A stretch of 64,000 nucleotides of DNA from Morinoia aosen (GCA_030386875.1 CM059557.1:57986514-58050513); one strand, 5' to 3'; numbered from the stretch's first letter, positions 33,482-46,785 are shown. Notes: generated by a model from the letters alone, not told the origin. Numbers and translations: made by a program.

Positions 33482-35930
33482 GACTGAAGCTTCAACGTGC
33501 TGCCCTGTCACCACGCCTCCCCGCACACCCTCATCAGCTCAGTTCCACCCCTGCACATGAGTTTCCACGTTATTGCTATCTTATTTTATCAAACAGGTTC
33601 ACTTTACAAACCTATTTCCAAAGATCTGACTCCACCAAGTAAAAAATCTTACGTGTTTCTTATTTTGACTTCATATTCGTACCACAACAAGCTAATGACA
33701 TTGAATTTGGGGTTAACAGTAGTCACAATTTTTACTCTAAATAAAATAGGTTAGCTATTAGCAGCTACTCGTAATACTATTCCTCAGCACCTCACAATAC
33801 TATTTGAAATGCAAACTTAGATTCTTAAGAAATATCCACAAAATTTTCCATTTGCTCGCATACTCAACGCAAGATAATGGCGGAGTGAGATGATAAGATT
33901 AAGACTGCCCAGGCAGCGACGTAGCAAGTCTCTGAGCCAAAGCAGCATCCCCTATTGGTCGAGCAGGCATCTGCACCCGATGACACCACACTTTATTCTC
34001 AACGCTACGATTATTATTATTCTCTGTGATATTTTACTAGAGGCCTCGCTCTGCCTTGGATGTTATGGAGATTCGGATTTAATGGCTCAATATCGGCGAG
34101 GCGATATCAAAGCGACATAATAAAAACGTTCATATCCGGGGCCAAAGTGATTTAGATGCACAAACTGACATTACCATGGACTAGAACGGCAGTGAGGCGA
34201 CTTGAGCCGGCGTCTATTACACCCTGGAATGAGAAAGCGGCGCTGTGTACAAACTACCCGCCAAGTCTATTTCGCTAAACTTAGTGCTTATGATCACGAG
34301 TGAGAGCTCAAGTCCATCCGTTGTGCAACACAACTGCTCAAGTGCTGGACTTGAAGTTGGTCGAGGTTCTAAATAAGGACAACAGCGTGGGTGAAACATA
34401 TAGCAACGTCTCGCGCCAATTATCCAGTTGAAGCTGACATTGGCTCTCACACACAACAAAATGATGCATGAAACTTCACAATTAAAAAAATTGTGTAAAC
34501 ATCAACCTGCGAACTAGCATCAATAAAAAGTGCTACAAAGCACTGAAAAACTAGGCATTATTTTGGATAGAATTAGTCAATAAATACAGCAGAACTAATT
34601 CAGGTATGCAAGATGAAATTGCACGACTTTTCATACAAAACCTATTTTCTAACGCATCGTTAATAGCAACGGTTCCAGACATGGGCAGGCGAATCTTGCT
34701 TAGTCTGAATAGGACAACTGCACGTAGAACTAGCACATAGAGCTTTTCTTGACGGGAATTTTCTAATCTATCAAAGTCTTATATGAAAAATAGCCAAATA
34801 TGAGAATTCGACATCCCTGAACTACTGGACTTCGGAGACTACGAAACCACGAAACAAAAGCCGAAAACTCGTTTCTCCTGCACAGGGTACGGAAAATCAA
34901 ACCGTACAAAACGCGAGTTCTTCGTTCCGACACCAGCGAGTAAAATTGATAATTTAGAATAAAATGACAAAATTCGTACTTTAAATTTCCATACAATAAA
35001 TATCTCATACCGATAAGTCCTTTTCGCTGAAGCTCTGTTTTCTCAGTTGTCACTCGCTAGAGGTAAACTCTTGAAAAAAAGTGAACAGCGTAGGAAATAA
35101 TTTGGAGAAGAATGAATGTTGTACCAAAACCAAACGATAAACTGGAATCATGAAAATGATCTAGACCTTTTCACTTAATTTTGGCCACAGAGATAAAATA
35201 TAACCTAGATTCATAAACGCATCGTCTGACAACGTGCAAAAGACAATGTTCCTCAATACATGGAACTTCGCCGTCACCACTGTCGCTAGAGTGCGCGATG
35301 CGCTGGGCCATTTTGACTCGCATCATTCATAGTATCTGTCCTTATGTTTCTCATTCTTTCGCCATAACCACGAAAGATAGCATCAGTTGGGAAAAATCTG
35401 AGTAATTACCATCGACTTGCTCACATTTGTTTTGTAGCGACGATGCCAAAACAAAAAGCACCGCAAAAAGGCTACGAACAAGCCCGTGGTGATTGCAGTT
35501 GCACTAGCTCATCACTCCGATTCACTCGCATGGCACTTATATGTTTTAGTAAATATTCTCCGACCTCAGCTCTCTCAAATGTATGTCAGTTAACTCGGTA
35601 TAAATTGGAAAAGTGCAGCAGCCCCAAAAGTGTTCAACCTCGAACTCAATAAGAATTACTTTTTATAATGAAGTCAAATAAATATCCAGACGTTATGGCT
35701 ACTTCATTAAGAATGCATTACCTTATTGCTGGCCATTCGCAAAACACAAAATCATTCTAGTAAAAACTTTAAGTAAAGATACTATTTATGGTCGTCAGTG
35801 ATTTCTGTAGAAACTCAAAAATCAAAAGAGAAAAGAAAAACTGTACAAATTTCATACAGCACTAGACGCTGCGTGCTGTAACAACTAAGAAGGGCACGCT
35901 TTTTTCAGTAGGTTAACGCTTAGATTCGAT
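33482..35930. other. Intergenic DNA, nothing recognised
   Basis: No element ends or coding exons recognised. Opposite-strand open frames of 60-97 codons have no recognisable domain. Confidence 0.4.
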
Positions 35931-35934
35931 TAGT

Positions 35935-36272
35935 TCGAGCCTCGCTACTCACAACAAACGTGCTTCAAACTGAGCAAGGAAGAAGGCGCCTTTTAATAAT
36001 GGGATAAGGGAAAAGCGAATCTATGTCCAAGGTTTATTACTGTAGGAATAGATACAGCGAGTTAAGAGCTAAGCTTATGAAACAAATTTAAAGTTGAAGA
36101 AGAGCGTCAGAGATGCTACAAAACAGGGCAGCAGTAAACCAAAAAAGTTGATCTTTAACAACTTAAAAATCCTATTCTATTGCAATAAAAAGAAAGCCCT
36201 CTTAACTCCGAGCTCGGAACCTCACAATTCAATACTTGGGAGAGCTAATCCCCATAATTACAATAGTATAAA
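35935..36272 (-). mobile_element. R1 copy f, diverged
   Basis: It retains the tail-proximal section (GATTAGTTCGAGCCTCGCTA), GCGAATCTATGTCCAAGG, GGGCAGCAGTAAACC, GAAAGCCCTCTTAACTCCGA and GGGAGAGCTAATCCCCATAA in family order. More diverged than copies a, c and d, and no duplication was identified. Confidence 0.65.
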
Positions 36273-36449
36273 GTTATAATTCATAGCAGAATAGTAAACA
36301 TACATACAAGGTAACGGGCATGTTTACAACCTGTTTGTGAGAATCAGTTAACCCGTACCTCAAAAAGTGTATCTCTGAGCTGGAAAGCGGATTAAATCGC
36401 TCAACAACAAAAATGAAACAAAGAGATGGAGTTTGGTAAAAACTTGAAG

Positions 36450-36749
36450 TTAATTCCAACTTATATTTGAAATTCCAATACAGGTAGTCAACCTTTGCAT
36501 TTGCTTTTGATCAGGAAACGATAGATATTCATCAGAAATGGTGAAAAGTCGTTTTTTCTGTGAATATTCGTAAATGGATCTTTCATTCCGTGTATACGCG
36601 ATATTACAAACTTGCAGATTTCCATTCTCATCTTGATAGAGGCCTTCATGAAGAACAAACGATTTCAGGTATCGCAGGCGGTTTTCGTGAATAGTGACTG
36701 GAGTATTCATAATGACGAAAATGTGTGAAAGACACGTCCGATCATGCAC
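36450..36749 (-). CDS. Candidate coding exon, unknown protein
   Basis: The minus-strand frame contains a stretch (from MNTPVTIHENRLRYLK through EYSQKKRLFTISDEYLSFP, about 85 residues) whose composition is protein-like: mixed acidic and basic residues, regular aromatics, varied third codon positions. A possible splice acceptor (AATACTCCAG) precedes the VTIHEN segment, so an internal exon is possible. The neighbouring minus frames at 36765-37031 and 37073-37426 could be further exons, but I cannot join them with convincing splice sites. A 162-codon plus frame at 36694-37182 overlaps mainly those neighbouring frames. I recognise no family. Confidence 0.3.
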   Translation of the reverse strand: MHDRTCLSHIFVIMNTPVTIHENRLRYLKSFVLHEGLYQDENGNLQVCNIAYTRNERSIYEYSQKKRLFTISDEYLSFPDQKQMQRLTTCIGISNISWN

Positions 36750-37072
36750 GGCATACAGCAGAACTCAGAGATACACCACAAGCCACGGCAGGTGGTATGG
36801 GTGGTATGGGAGCACGCAAATGCGCAGCCGTTTGGCACAAATTGGGACGAACTGCCACCCCATGAAGGATATAGCACGACTGAATCGTAGTGCTATACTG
36901 AATAACTTCCTCGTATTGCGACTGTACGCGATACGTCCGTGTAGAACTTGGAATAGAGTTTGTATGAAGGAATCATGTGCCGAACGAAAAAGAATACAAT
37001 TTCTCCCAGGCACATTGCCAGCATTGAACACGCACGCAAAAACGGATACGGGCAGCCGTTACGGGAAAAACT

Positions 37073-37426
37073 TCAGGAAGCGAGCCACAAATGCAGCCAG
37101 TTTAAAGGGTAAGTTTTCTGTGAAATCCATGCAAAGCCGTCGTTGGCAGCCGGGGCAAGAAACCCACACGAGGTTTCAATAAATATGGAAATGGTATTTT
37201 TGGTGGCAGGAACGTCCGGCAGTGCGTCCTGTGGGCGAGCTCTATAGAGATGGCGAGCGCGATAATGGCTAGGAATAGGGTAGGAACCAGGTACCGGTGT
37301 ACTGCCAAAACCTGAGCGCAGCCACAAATTACACCACGCAAATTTAGGTTTCAGGTAGGCGGCGGAAGCCGAAAACCTTCCCGAGTAAGCATCATCAAAT
37401 AGCTTTTGTTCACTAGAAGATGACAT
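37073..37426 (-). CDS. Uncertain open frame upstream of the candidate exon
   Basis: A 117-codon minus frame starts at a methionine followed by SSSSEQKLFDDAYSGRFSAS, a plausible N-terminus. The rest is less convincing and a second minus frame overlaps it. It could be a first exon of the same hypothetical gene as 36450-36749, but there is no direct evidence. Confidence 0.15.
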   Translation of the reverse strand: MSSSSEQKLFDDAYSGRFSASAAYLKPKFAWCNLWLRSGFGSTPVPGSYPIPSHYRARHLYRARPQDALPDVPATKNTISIFIETSCGFLAPAANDGFAWISQKTYPLNWLHLWLAS

Positions 37427-39346
37427 TGCTTCCCAACGTGCAGCATCGAATCAAGTAGAAAATAAAAAGTTTTTCAACAAGCAAAGTGTTGTCGTCCCTC
37501 AAAAGCTATGAGGAATAAAGCTTGGTCGCAACTCTGCACTGAATGGCTGCATCTAAGCCACCGGATGCAATCACGGCTGCTGCACCAACAACACTGTATT
37601 CAAAGTTTTACGAAAAACTTTGTTGCGCAAACACAACTGCCTTCATGTCTTTTGTAAAGGAAATACGACCACAACATACCAACCAAAAAGTCAAATTTGG
37701 CATGAAATAAAACACATTACTGGAAGCAAAAAAAATTCATGAACAACACCAAATCCCTTAGGAGCTCAAGGTCGCTTTATAAATGCAGACCAAAACCATA
37801 GCAACTGTAATTCAAGCTTAAAACAGAAACAAAAGTTGAAGAAAGTTTTAAGTGAAAGGCGTAATTCGCGGAAGCTGCCACAAGTAACGGTGCACCAGTT
37901 ATCAGCATTAGCGCAAAAACCAGAAACGGAAAAAAGGGAAGCGGGTGGCTCGCTTATGGCCAAAAACAGGAAGCATCGTCCATTCACCTGCCACGGCGAG
38001 CGAAAGAAAGCAAAGAGATGCACTCCATCGCGCGCTGGACACGAATCGAAGAAAATTCTACAGAACTGAAAATTTTCAGACGAAATGCAAGCGAAGGAAA
38101 ATGGGAGAATTTCTCAAGCAAGCTACGCTTCATGTTAGCGAAAAACAAAATCCAAGGTAAATTTTGTACCAGTGAAAACATAAAAAATATTTCACGCAAG
38201 ATTTACAATAATTTGCAACGTGCCCAAATTTTCATGGGTAGTTGCAACACATCCTCGCACTGTACATTGAAATAAAACCTTCTTGCTGCCCAAAGATAGC
38301 TACCAGCCTCGTGATAATTTTGGGTCTTTAATGCATTTCGAAAAGATTAAACTCACTTTTTTACCGTTTAGAAAATCCGAACAGCAAGGGTAATAACACA
38401 ATGATATTTACCTTCGGAAAATCCTGAACAAATAACTATAAGCCGCAAATCGTTTACAATAATATTATTAATGTACGGTGAAAATGAATCCATTGTATAA
38501 GAAAGTTTTAATAACTAAAAACAGGAACGAAGTTCCAAATTTCGAACATTAGAGTGCAGAAAAATTAGAAGCAACAACACTAGGAGAAATCGAAGGGAAG
38601 AAGGACGTGGAGTTCCATCGCAGTGATGAGTTTGAGCGCCGGAGCCATGATATTGTGTAGAGGAAGCGCTAAAGGTTTCCAATATCGCGGAGTCTCCCGC
38701 TACAGGACGCTGCTCCCGAACTTGCTGACACTTGCAGAACAAACATCCTAGACAAACGCGTCCGAAATGAGTCCATAGGTCGCACCTCGGCCTCATGCAA
38801 GAGAAGCAAGCGCTATGCTACACGAGCGGCCTATTCACTGCAGCGCAAACTTACTTCAAGGGACACACTCTGTAAACTAAGGAAACTCCCTTCACCGAAT
38901 ACAAAATACATAAACTGCACTTGATGAGTCCTCAGGGAAAAAAGAACAATTCACAGCAATAATAAAATATATAGTGGAATGAACTAGTCAGGGTAGGACT
39001 CTTTCTTTTTCATACTGCGCGCGAGTACAAATGACAGCGTAACTTTATCAATTCAACGAGAATTGTATGAACGAAGAATAACAGGTTTCAAATTATGAGC
39101 TTTGAAGCAGAATTCGAAGACAACCAAAATTTAGACCAATACAAGTTGACTAGAAAATTTATCCTTCATCTGTTTTTTTGAAATTGTACTATTGAATAAT
39201 TAAAATGCATGGAACTCTTCCATTGGATAATACAAAAATTGAGTTGAGGTACATTCAGAACTAATAGCAGGACTTGCTTATGAAGGTTAAATAGTGACGG
39301 CTCATTTTATCCACTAGTACAGCAAAGTTCTGTGAGATTTTTTTTT
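37427..39346. other. Intergenic DNA, nothing recognised
   Basis: AT-rich with overlapping short frames near 37766-38275 on both strands, none with a recognisable domain. Confidence 0.4.
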
Positions 39347-42300
39347 CACAACCAGCAGGCCACAGGAACAGGTGACGGGGCACCACACAATTAGCAGGCC
39401 ACAGGAACAGGGGACGGGGCACCACACAACCAGCAGCCCACAGGAACAGGGGACGGGGCCCCACACAACCAGCAGCCCACAGGAACAGGGGACGGGGCAC
39501 CACACAACCAGCAGCCCACAGGAACAGGTGACGGGGCACCACACAACCAGCAGCCCACAGGAACAGGTGACGGGGCACCACACAATTAGCAGGCCACAGG
39601 AACAGGGGACGGGGCACCACACAACCAGCAGCCCACAGGAACACGTGACGGGGCACCACACAACCAGCAGCCCACAGGAACAGGTGACGGGGCACCACAC
39701 AATTAGCAGGCCACAGGAACAGGGGACGGGGCACCACACAACCAGCAGCCCACAGGAACAGGTGACGGGGCACCACACAATTAGCAGGCCACAGGAACAG
39801 GTGACGGGGCACCACACAATTAGCAGGCCACAGGAACAGGTGACGGGGCACCCCACAACCAGCAGGCCACAGGAACAGGTGACGGGGCACCACACAACCA
39901 GCAGCCCACAGGAACAGGTGACGGGGCACCACACAACCAGCAGGCCACAGGAACAGGTGACGGGGCACCACACAACCAGCAGCCCACAGGAACACGTGAC
40001 GGGGCACCACACAATTAGCAGGCCACAGGAACAGGTGACGGGGCACCACACAACCAGCAGGCCACAGGAACAGGTGACGGGGCACCACACAACCAGCAGC
40101 CCACAGGAACACGTGACGGGGCACCCCACAACCAGCAGCCCACAGGAACAGGGGACGGGGCACCACACAATTAGCAGGCCACAGGAACAGGTGACGGGGC
40201 ACCCCACAACCAGCAGCCCACAGGAACAGGGGACGGGGCACCACACAATTAGCAGGCCACAGGAACACGTGACGGGGCACCCCACAACCAGCAGCCCACA
40301 GGAACAGGGGACGGGGCACCACACAACCAGCAGGCCACAGGAACAGGTGACGGGGCACCACACAACCAGCATCCCACAGGAACAGGGGACGGGGCACCAC
40401 ACAACCAGCAGCCCACAGGAACAGGTGACGGGGCACCACACAATTAGCAGGCCACAGGAACAGGTGACGGGGCACCACACAACCAGCATCCCACAGGAAC
40501 AGGGGACGGGGCACCACACAACCAGCAGCCCACAGGAACACGTGACGGGGCACCACACAATTAGCAGGCCACAGGAACAGGTGACGGGGCACCACACAAC
40601 CAGCAGGCCACAGGAACAGGTGACGGGGCACCACACAACCAGCAGCCCACAGGAACACGTGACGGGGCACCACACAATTAGCAGGCCACAGGAACAGGTG
40701 ACGGGGCACCACACAACCAGCAGGCCACAGGAACAGGTGACGGGGCACCACACAACCAGCAGCCCACAGGAACACGTGACGGGGCACCCCACAACCAGCA
40801 GCCCACAGGAACAGGTGACGGGGCACCACACAACCAGCAGGCCACAGGAACAGGTGACGGGGCACCCCACAACCAGCAGCCCACAGGAACAGGTGACGGG
40901 GCACCACACAATTAGCAGGCCACAGGAACAGGTGACGGGCACCACACAACCAGCAGCCCACAGGAACAGGGGACGGGGCACCACACAACCAGCAGCCCAC
41001 AGGAACAGGTGACGGGGCACCACACAACCAGCAGCCCACAGGAACAGGTGACGGGGCACCACACAACCAGCAGCCCACAGGAACAGGTGACGGGGCACCA
41101 CACAACCAGCAGCCCACAGGAACAGGTGACGGGGCACCACACAACCAGCAGCCCACAGGAACACGTGACGGGGCACCACACAACCAGCAGGCCACAGGAA
41201 CACGTGACGGGGCACCACACAACCAGCAGGCCACAGGAACAGGTGACGGGGCACCACACAACCAGCAGCCCACAGGAACAGGGGACGGGGCACCACACAA
41301 CCAGCAGCCCACAGGAACACGTGACGGGGCACCACACAACCAGCAGGCCACGGGAACAGGTGACGGGGCACCACACAACCAGCAGCCCACAGGAACACGT
41401 GACGGGGCACCACACAATTAGCAGGCCACAGGAACAGGTGACGGGGCACCACACAACCAGCAGGCCACAGGAACACGTGACGGGGCACCACACAACCAGC
41501 AGCCCACAGGAACAGGTGACGGGGCACCACACAACCAGCAGGCCACAGGAACACGTGACGGGGCACCACACAACCAGCAGCCCACAGGAACACGTGACGG
41601 GGCACCACACAACCAGCAGCCCACAGGAACAGGGGACGGGGCACCACACAACCAGCAGCCCACAGGAACACGTGACGGGGCACCACACAACCAGCAGCCC
41701 ACAGGAACAGGTAACGGGGCACCACACAACCAGCAGCCCACAGGAACAGGTGACGGGGCACCACACAACCAGCAGCCCACAGGAACAGGTGACGGGGCAC
41801 CACACAACCAGCAGCCCACAGGAACAGGTGACGGGGCACCACACAACCAGCAGCCCACAGGAACACGTGACGGGGCACCACACAACCAGCAGCCCACAGG
41901 AACAGGGGACGGGGCACCACACAACCAGCAGCCCACAGGAACACGTGACGGGGCACCACACAACCAGCAGGCCACGGGAACAGGTGACGGGGCACCCCAC
42001 AACCAGCATCCCACAGGAACACGTGACGGGGCACCACACAACCAGCAGGCCACAGGAACAAGTGACGGTGCACCACACAACCAGCAGGCCACAGGAACAG
42101 GTGACGGGGCACCACACAACCAGCAGGCCACAGGAACACGTGACGGGGCACCACACAACCAGCAGGCCACAGGAACACGTGACGGGGCACCACACAACCA
42201 GCAGCCCACAGGAACAGGGGACGGGGCACCACACAACCAGCAGCCCACAGGAACAGGTGACGGGGCACCACACAACCAGCAGGCCACAGGAACAGGTGAC

Positions 42301-42465
42301 GGGGCACCACACAACCAGCAGGCCACAGGAACAGGTGACGGGGCACCACACAACCAGCAGCCCACAGGAACACGTGACGGGGCACCACACAACCAGCAGG
42401 CCACAGGAACACGTGACGGGGCACCACACAACCAGCATCCCAAAGGAACACGTGACGGGGCACCA
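39347..42465. repeat. 39-bp minisatellite array, about 80 copies (3.1 kb)
   Basis: The unit begins ACCACACAACCAGCAGGCCA and ends GGAACAGGTGACGGGGC. Because 39 is divisible by 3, each frame gives a strict 13-residue repeat: TGHHTTSSPQEQV on the plus strand, VVWCPVTCSCGLL on the minus strand. Variation is confined to a few sites: CAACCAGCAGC, CAACCAGCAGG or CAATTAGCAGG; CAGGTGAC, CAGGGGAC or CACGTGAC. One unit lacks a G (near 40940), which splits the plus frame into 39372-41012 and 41009-42490. A 1050-codon minus frame also spans the array. Repeats open on both strands with no start context or flanking exon are most simply non-coding. Confidence 0.97.
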
Positions 42466-44445
42466 AGTACTCATAAGAGCGAGCTTATAAGGCTGCAGAG
42501 CATCACGAGGGTAAAGAAAGACAATACTATCTTATTTAATTTTAAATTAAATTCAACTTAGATCAACGTAAATAATAAATACTAAAACATAAATGGTGAT
42601 ATATTTCTTTATTATTAGATCAGATAAGTTTGTCTGGGTCTTTCTAATCAGAACAAAGGTTTTGCAATGGTTGTAGTCTTCGTAGGGGAATATTTGTGTG
42701 TTCATTAATAGTAAAATAAAATCCTTTTACTGGGTCCAATATGATAGAAATACTTTATGTTGGCAGTTTTCTGACAAGTGCAGAAAACGTGAATGATAAG
42801 AAAGCTTTATTAGTCATTTCACTTTCATTTTTAGATCAAAATTGCTTCATTACGTTTTTTTTATTTTGACTAAAGACAACTAATGCTCTCATCTTTGTTT
42901 TCATACTCTCCTCTGTTGTCTTTCGAAGCCCTTGCATTTGTGAAGTGCGTTGTCCAATCTCGTCTAACACACAATAAAATTACAAACAATAAAAAAGCCC
43001 TCAAGAGCAGCTCTACAACAATACACGCTCACACAAAGTTAGAATTCTTTCATGGACCGAGTTGGATTGAGCACATAAACTGTTACAGTGGCGCGTGAGC
43101 GGGTGATACTCGGAACACCTTTTTTTCGCGAGATGAGCTTACGAGCGGGACACCTGCTGCTAGCTGAAATATAATGATGAAAAGTCTCAGCGCAACAGCA
43201 AACTGGAGGGAAAGGGGCGCTGGATGCATCGCATGGATGGCTGGGCTCATGATTTGAAAACAGCGATAAGCAAACTGGGAGCGCTGGTCCGTAGCAGAGC
43301 TGCTGTGAGGGAAGCCTCCAGCGACGTCGGCCAGAGGGCTTAGTGGGTTGTGTCGAACATTAGTATGCGTCGCGTGCCTTATTAAGGCGCGCAATGTACC
43401 TAATACCGCAACAATTATCTCCATCGCCCTCCCCTTCCATTTCCACGCAGCTTACAAGGGTCTCGTTATATCCGTACACAACCAGCACGTACGAATGTAA
43501 TGTACATACGTAGGCATCCACGTATGAACGGACGCACGCATGGATGTTTGTACTGTAGTAAGAATAACTATATCAAGTTTTGTTTTTAAACGTATCTCGG
43601 TTGAGAATATTCAGAGCGATGTATTTTATAGGATGTGGGAAAGAGCAATAAAAAATCAAAGGCAGTGCCAGACACGATTCTAGAAACCGTTTCAAACCCG
43701 TTGATACAACTCTCAAACTCATCGAAGCCGCACGTTAAAATTGCCGTTGTTTACATTCGTTTCCTCGTCCTCTTCTTCCATGCTACACATTTTCCAGGCC
43801 TTTACAAAATGCTCTGTTCACATGATGGAGAACGGGAGAAAAGAATATTTGTTCTCTAACCTGAATGTCACGTTACAAGGATGAAAACCACGGATGCCTT
43901 TGACAGATGGCAAGACAGTTCAATGGATCAATGTTTACAGTTCGAAGTTTTAAGCAGGTTGGAAGACACACGTAGCAAGTATCAAGGCAGCTAGACCACG
44001 AATAGCTAGCTCATAGGTTGGTCGATCGAAATATTTAAAGCTTTCTTCGGAGAAATTTAGGACTCACAGCAGCGGAAATGCAAACATAAAAACGACAAAT
44101 TTACAGGACTTATTCGTTCCGTAAACACAGTTTAACATTTCCGCGAGGCAAAATTGCTTAAAGAGGGGCCATTGAAGAAATAACTGATCCTTAACAAAAT
44201 CGACGCATTTATGTGTCATACACTGAGTGAAGAAGATATTTAAAGCACCACTTCGGAATCGAGGAGCAAAATTAACTTGAGTAACGAATCGCAAATAAGA
44301 TATTCGGTCCACATGGACGCTTAAAAAGGTTTAATCCAACCAAAACTGAACTTTTCCAGTGAGACGAGCCGGGTCTTCACACTGCTCGCACACGTGGAGC
44401 CTCCTGTGCCGCTGGGATGGGACTACCATGAATGGGAACTTTCGA
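42466..44445. other. Intergenic DNA; possible R1 tail fragment near 42613-42680
   Basis: TTATTAGATCAGATAAGTTT followed by TTTCTAATCAGAACAAAGGT resembles the tail-proximal end of R1 but is too short to be sure. The rest is AT-rich, with a GC-richer stretch at 43080-43430 and no recognised gene. Confidence 0.35.
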
Positions 44446-44449
44446 TTGC

Positions 44450-44722
44450 ATTCAAGGTACAATAGACCGGCACCATTACGAAAACATACATTGGAGATGA
44501 AGGCATAAAGACATACTCAAACAACACCGGACTCCTAGGTGATGGGAACATTAAGCAGGAACTTCATTTTTCATTACGATAGAGATCCGAAATTTCCACC
44601 ACACCACCTGCAGCAATGGTTCAGATGTTGTGTCTACGTTTTGAATTGGCCAGCTCAGTCTCTGACTGGTATACTATTGAGATGGAGTGGACGGAGCTCT
44701 AGAAACGCCTACTTGGTCGACT
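44450..44722 (+). pseudogene. Tc1/mariner transposase C-terminal relic
   Basis: Two pieces of the Tc1/mariner DDE domain are visible in different frames. The first (IQGTIDRHHYENI, from 44450) matches the segment before the second catalytic Asp region. The second (NFIFHYDRDPKFPPHHLQQW, then VYVLNWPAQS, from about 44560) matches the family's F-Q-x-D-N-D-P-K-H ... WPAQSPDLNPIE block; the Asp of DRDPK aligns with the catalytic Asp. After WPAQS the frame shifts again and a remnant of the PIE motif with the final acidic residue is legible (YTIEMEWTEL near 44667-44696). At least two frameshifts and one in-frame stop show it is dead. No inverted repeats were found. Transposases of this family cut and paste at TA sites. 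Confidence 0.75.
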
Positions 44723-44724
44723 GA

Positions 44725-46179
44725 CTATAAATCTGAACAAAAAATTCAAAACTGGACATGGTGTGAAAGCAAATACCAAACGCGACTATAACAAAGTTGA
44801 CTGACCAGACCAACTGGGGATTGACACACAAGGCTTTCCGACAAAATATTGGGCTCGTAAAATGGCATCCCTACGCTTTTGTTCTTATATGTGGCAATAG
44901 TAGGGCGAGGTACGAGGTCTTTTTGGCGCATTCAACATTGGAGGTCGAGCGATGGACACAAAATACTGATATCGAATATTTCCTAATAAATTTTTACAAT
45001 GCTAAATTCATCAACACTTAGGGTTTCTTTTCATTATACTTCAACATTATGTATCGATCTCAAACCTTTAGGGCAGGTTACGTTACGAATGAATGAATAA
45101 AAAATTAATACATCAGCAGCTGTGTGTTAATGCAGGATGCACGCATGCTAATATTTGTATGTATTTATGTATGTGTGTATGTATGCATATATCGTATATA
45201 TCATATATATTTATATATAAATATGTATATGTATGCACTTGGACATGCACGTACGTATGAGAATTTGCACGTATGGTGTATGTATTATGAGGGCGTGTTT
45301 GCATGCATGATGCGTGATATGCGCATGTTTGTGAGTATGCATGAATGACTAACATTTTACACCGAGCCTAGTACAGTGCACGAGCCTAACACAAACAATT
45401 TCTCTCCCCTGAATTAGCTGTCGTACCGCCGCTCCGCACCTGCACAGGAGTCTGTCGAGCACTCAAGCAGCAAGCCAGGAGTGGGTCACTCTGCTTGATT
45501 TGGTTTGTCATGTTCTATCGCATAATATACATCGTACAACAAACAATAGATTCGTTTTTAATCTTATTTCAAGAGCCAGTCCCAACAATTCTCAGTAAAT
45601 GCATCCTGCGCCAGAAAAAAAAATTAGGTGAGTGAGACCACACCTTTTTTACGTTCTTATACGAGTCAAAGATTAAATATAAACAGTGATGAAGACAAAT
45701 ATGTATTGCAAAACAATACCTCACTCAAGCAATAAAACTCGACACAAGAGACAAGTCGCAATGTTTTCAGCGCGAGTCAAATTCATTTCCCACCGGGTCA
45801 ACAAATGCAGCAGGCGGTGTATATCAGTCAAAGGAATGATAGAGAACACACAAAAAAGGGTCTAAAAATATTTCAAATTGAATTTTCAGCGTTCCAAGGC
45901 TGGTAACGCCATGATTTCTTTGAAGAAAAGAAGCACATGGAGAGACCACTTCAGGCACGTAGTTATTTGAGAGCCTCATGACTCAGAGAAGAAGTCCGAG
46001 TATGATATCAAAATTGAAGCTTTCCAATGAACGACAACAATTCGGGGTTGAAAAAAAGACCTTTCAGTCGGTGATATTTTTCGAAGCAGAAGTCAGGCAA
46101 TATTTTGAACAGAAAAAGGAACCATCTGGCCGCGGCGATATTGAGTTGCCACGCTGTGACAGTTGAGTCAAACACGTCT
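44725..46179. other. Intergenic DNA with a TA/TG simple-repeat zone
   Basis: Nothing coding recognised. The stretch 45150-45345 is treated separately as low complexity. Confidence 0.4.
45150..45345. repeat. TATG/TATA low-complexity tract
   Basis: Runs of GTATGTAT, ATATAT and TGCATG dominate (for example TATGTATGTGTGTATGTATG). The opposing 74- and 80-codon frames over it are compositional. Confidence 0.8.
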
Positions 46180-46785
46180 ACAACTCCGGCACAACACGGG
46201 CCAAGTGACGGCACAATACGGGCACAACACAGGCCAAGTGACGGCACAACTCCGGCACAATACGGGGCAAGTGACAGCACAACTCCGGCACAACACGGGC
46301 CAAGTGACGGCACAACTCCGGCACAACACGGGCCAAGTGACGGCACAACTCCGGCACAACACGGGCCAAGGAACGGCACAACTACAACACAACACGGGCC
46401 AAGTGACGGCACAACTCCGGCACAACACGGGCCAAGTGACGGCACAACTCCGGCACAACACGGGCCAAGTGACGGCACAACTCCGGCACAACACGGGCCA
46501 AGTGACGGCACAACTCCGGCACAACACGGGCCAAATGACGGCACAACTCCGGCACAACACGGGCCAAGTGACGACACAACTCCGGCACAACACGGGCCAA
46601 ATGACGGCACAACTCCGGCACAACACGGGCCAAGTGACGACACAACTCCGGCACAACACGGGCCAAGTGACAACACAACTCCGGCACAACACGGGCCAAA
46701 TGACGGCACAACTCCGGCACAACACGGGCCAAGTGACGGCACAACCCCGGCACAACACGGGCCAAGTGACGGCACAATTCCGGTA
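46180..46785. repeat. 33-bp minisatellite array, about 18 copies
   Basis: Unit: GGCACAACTCC then GGCACAACACGGGCCAAGTGAC. Variants are GTGACGAC for GTGACGGC, CAAATGAC for CAAGTGAC, and a divergent first two units. 33 bp gives an 11-residue reading (GTTPAQHGPSD on plus). It passes without a break into the 22-bp array. Confidence 0.95.

Noticed and set aside
39314..42466. A 1050-codon minus-strand open frame rich in Cys and Trp, possible structural or silk-like protein
   Set aside because: It is wholly a 39-bp nucleotide repeat that changes reading frame at the single missing base and stays open in several frames on both strands; no signal peptide, flanking unique exon or start context supports it.
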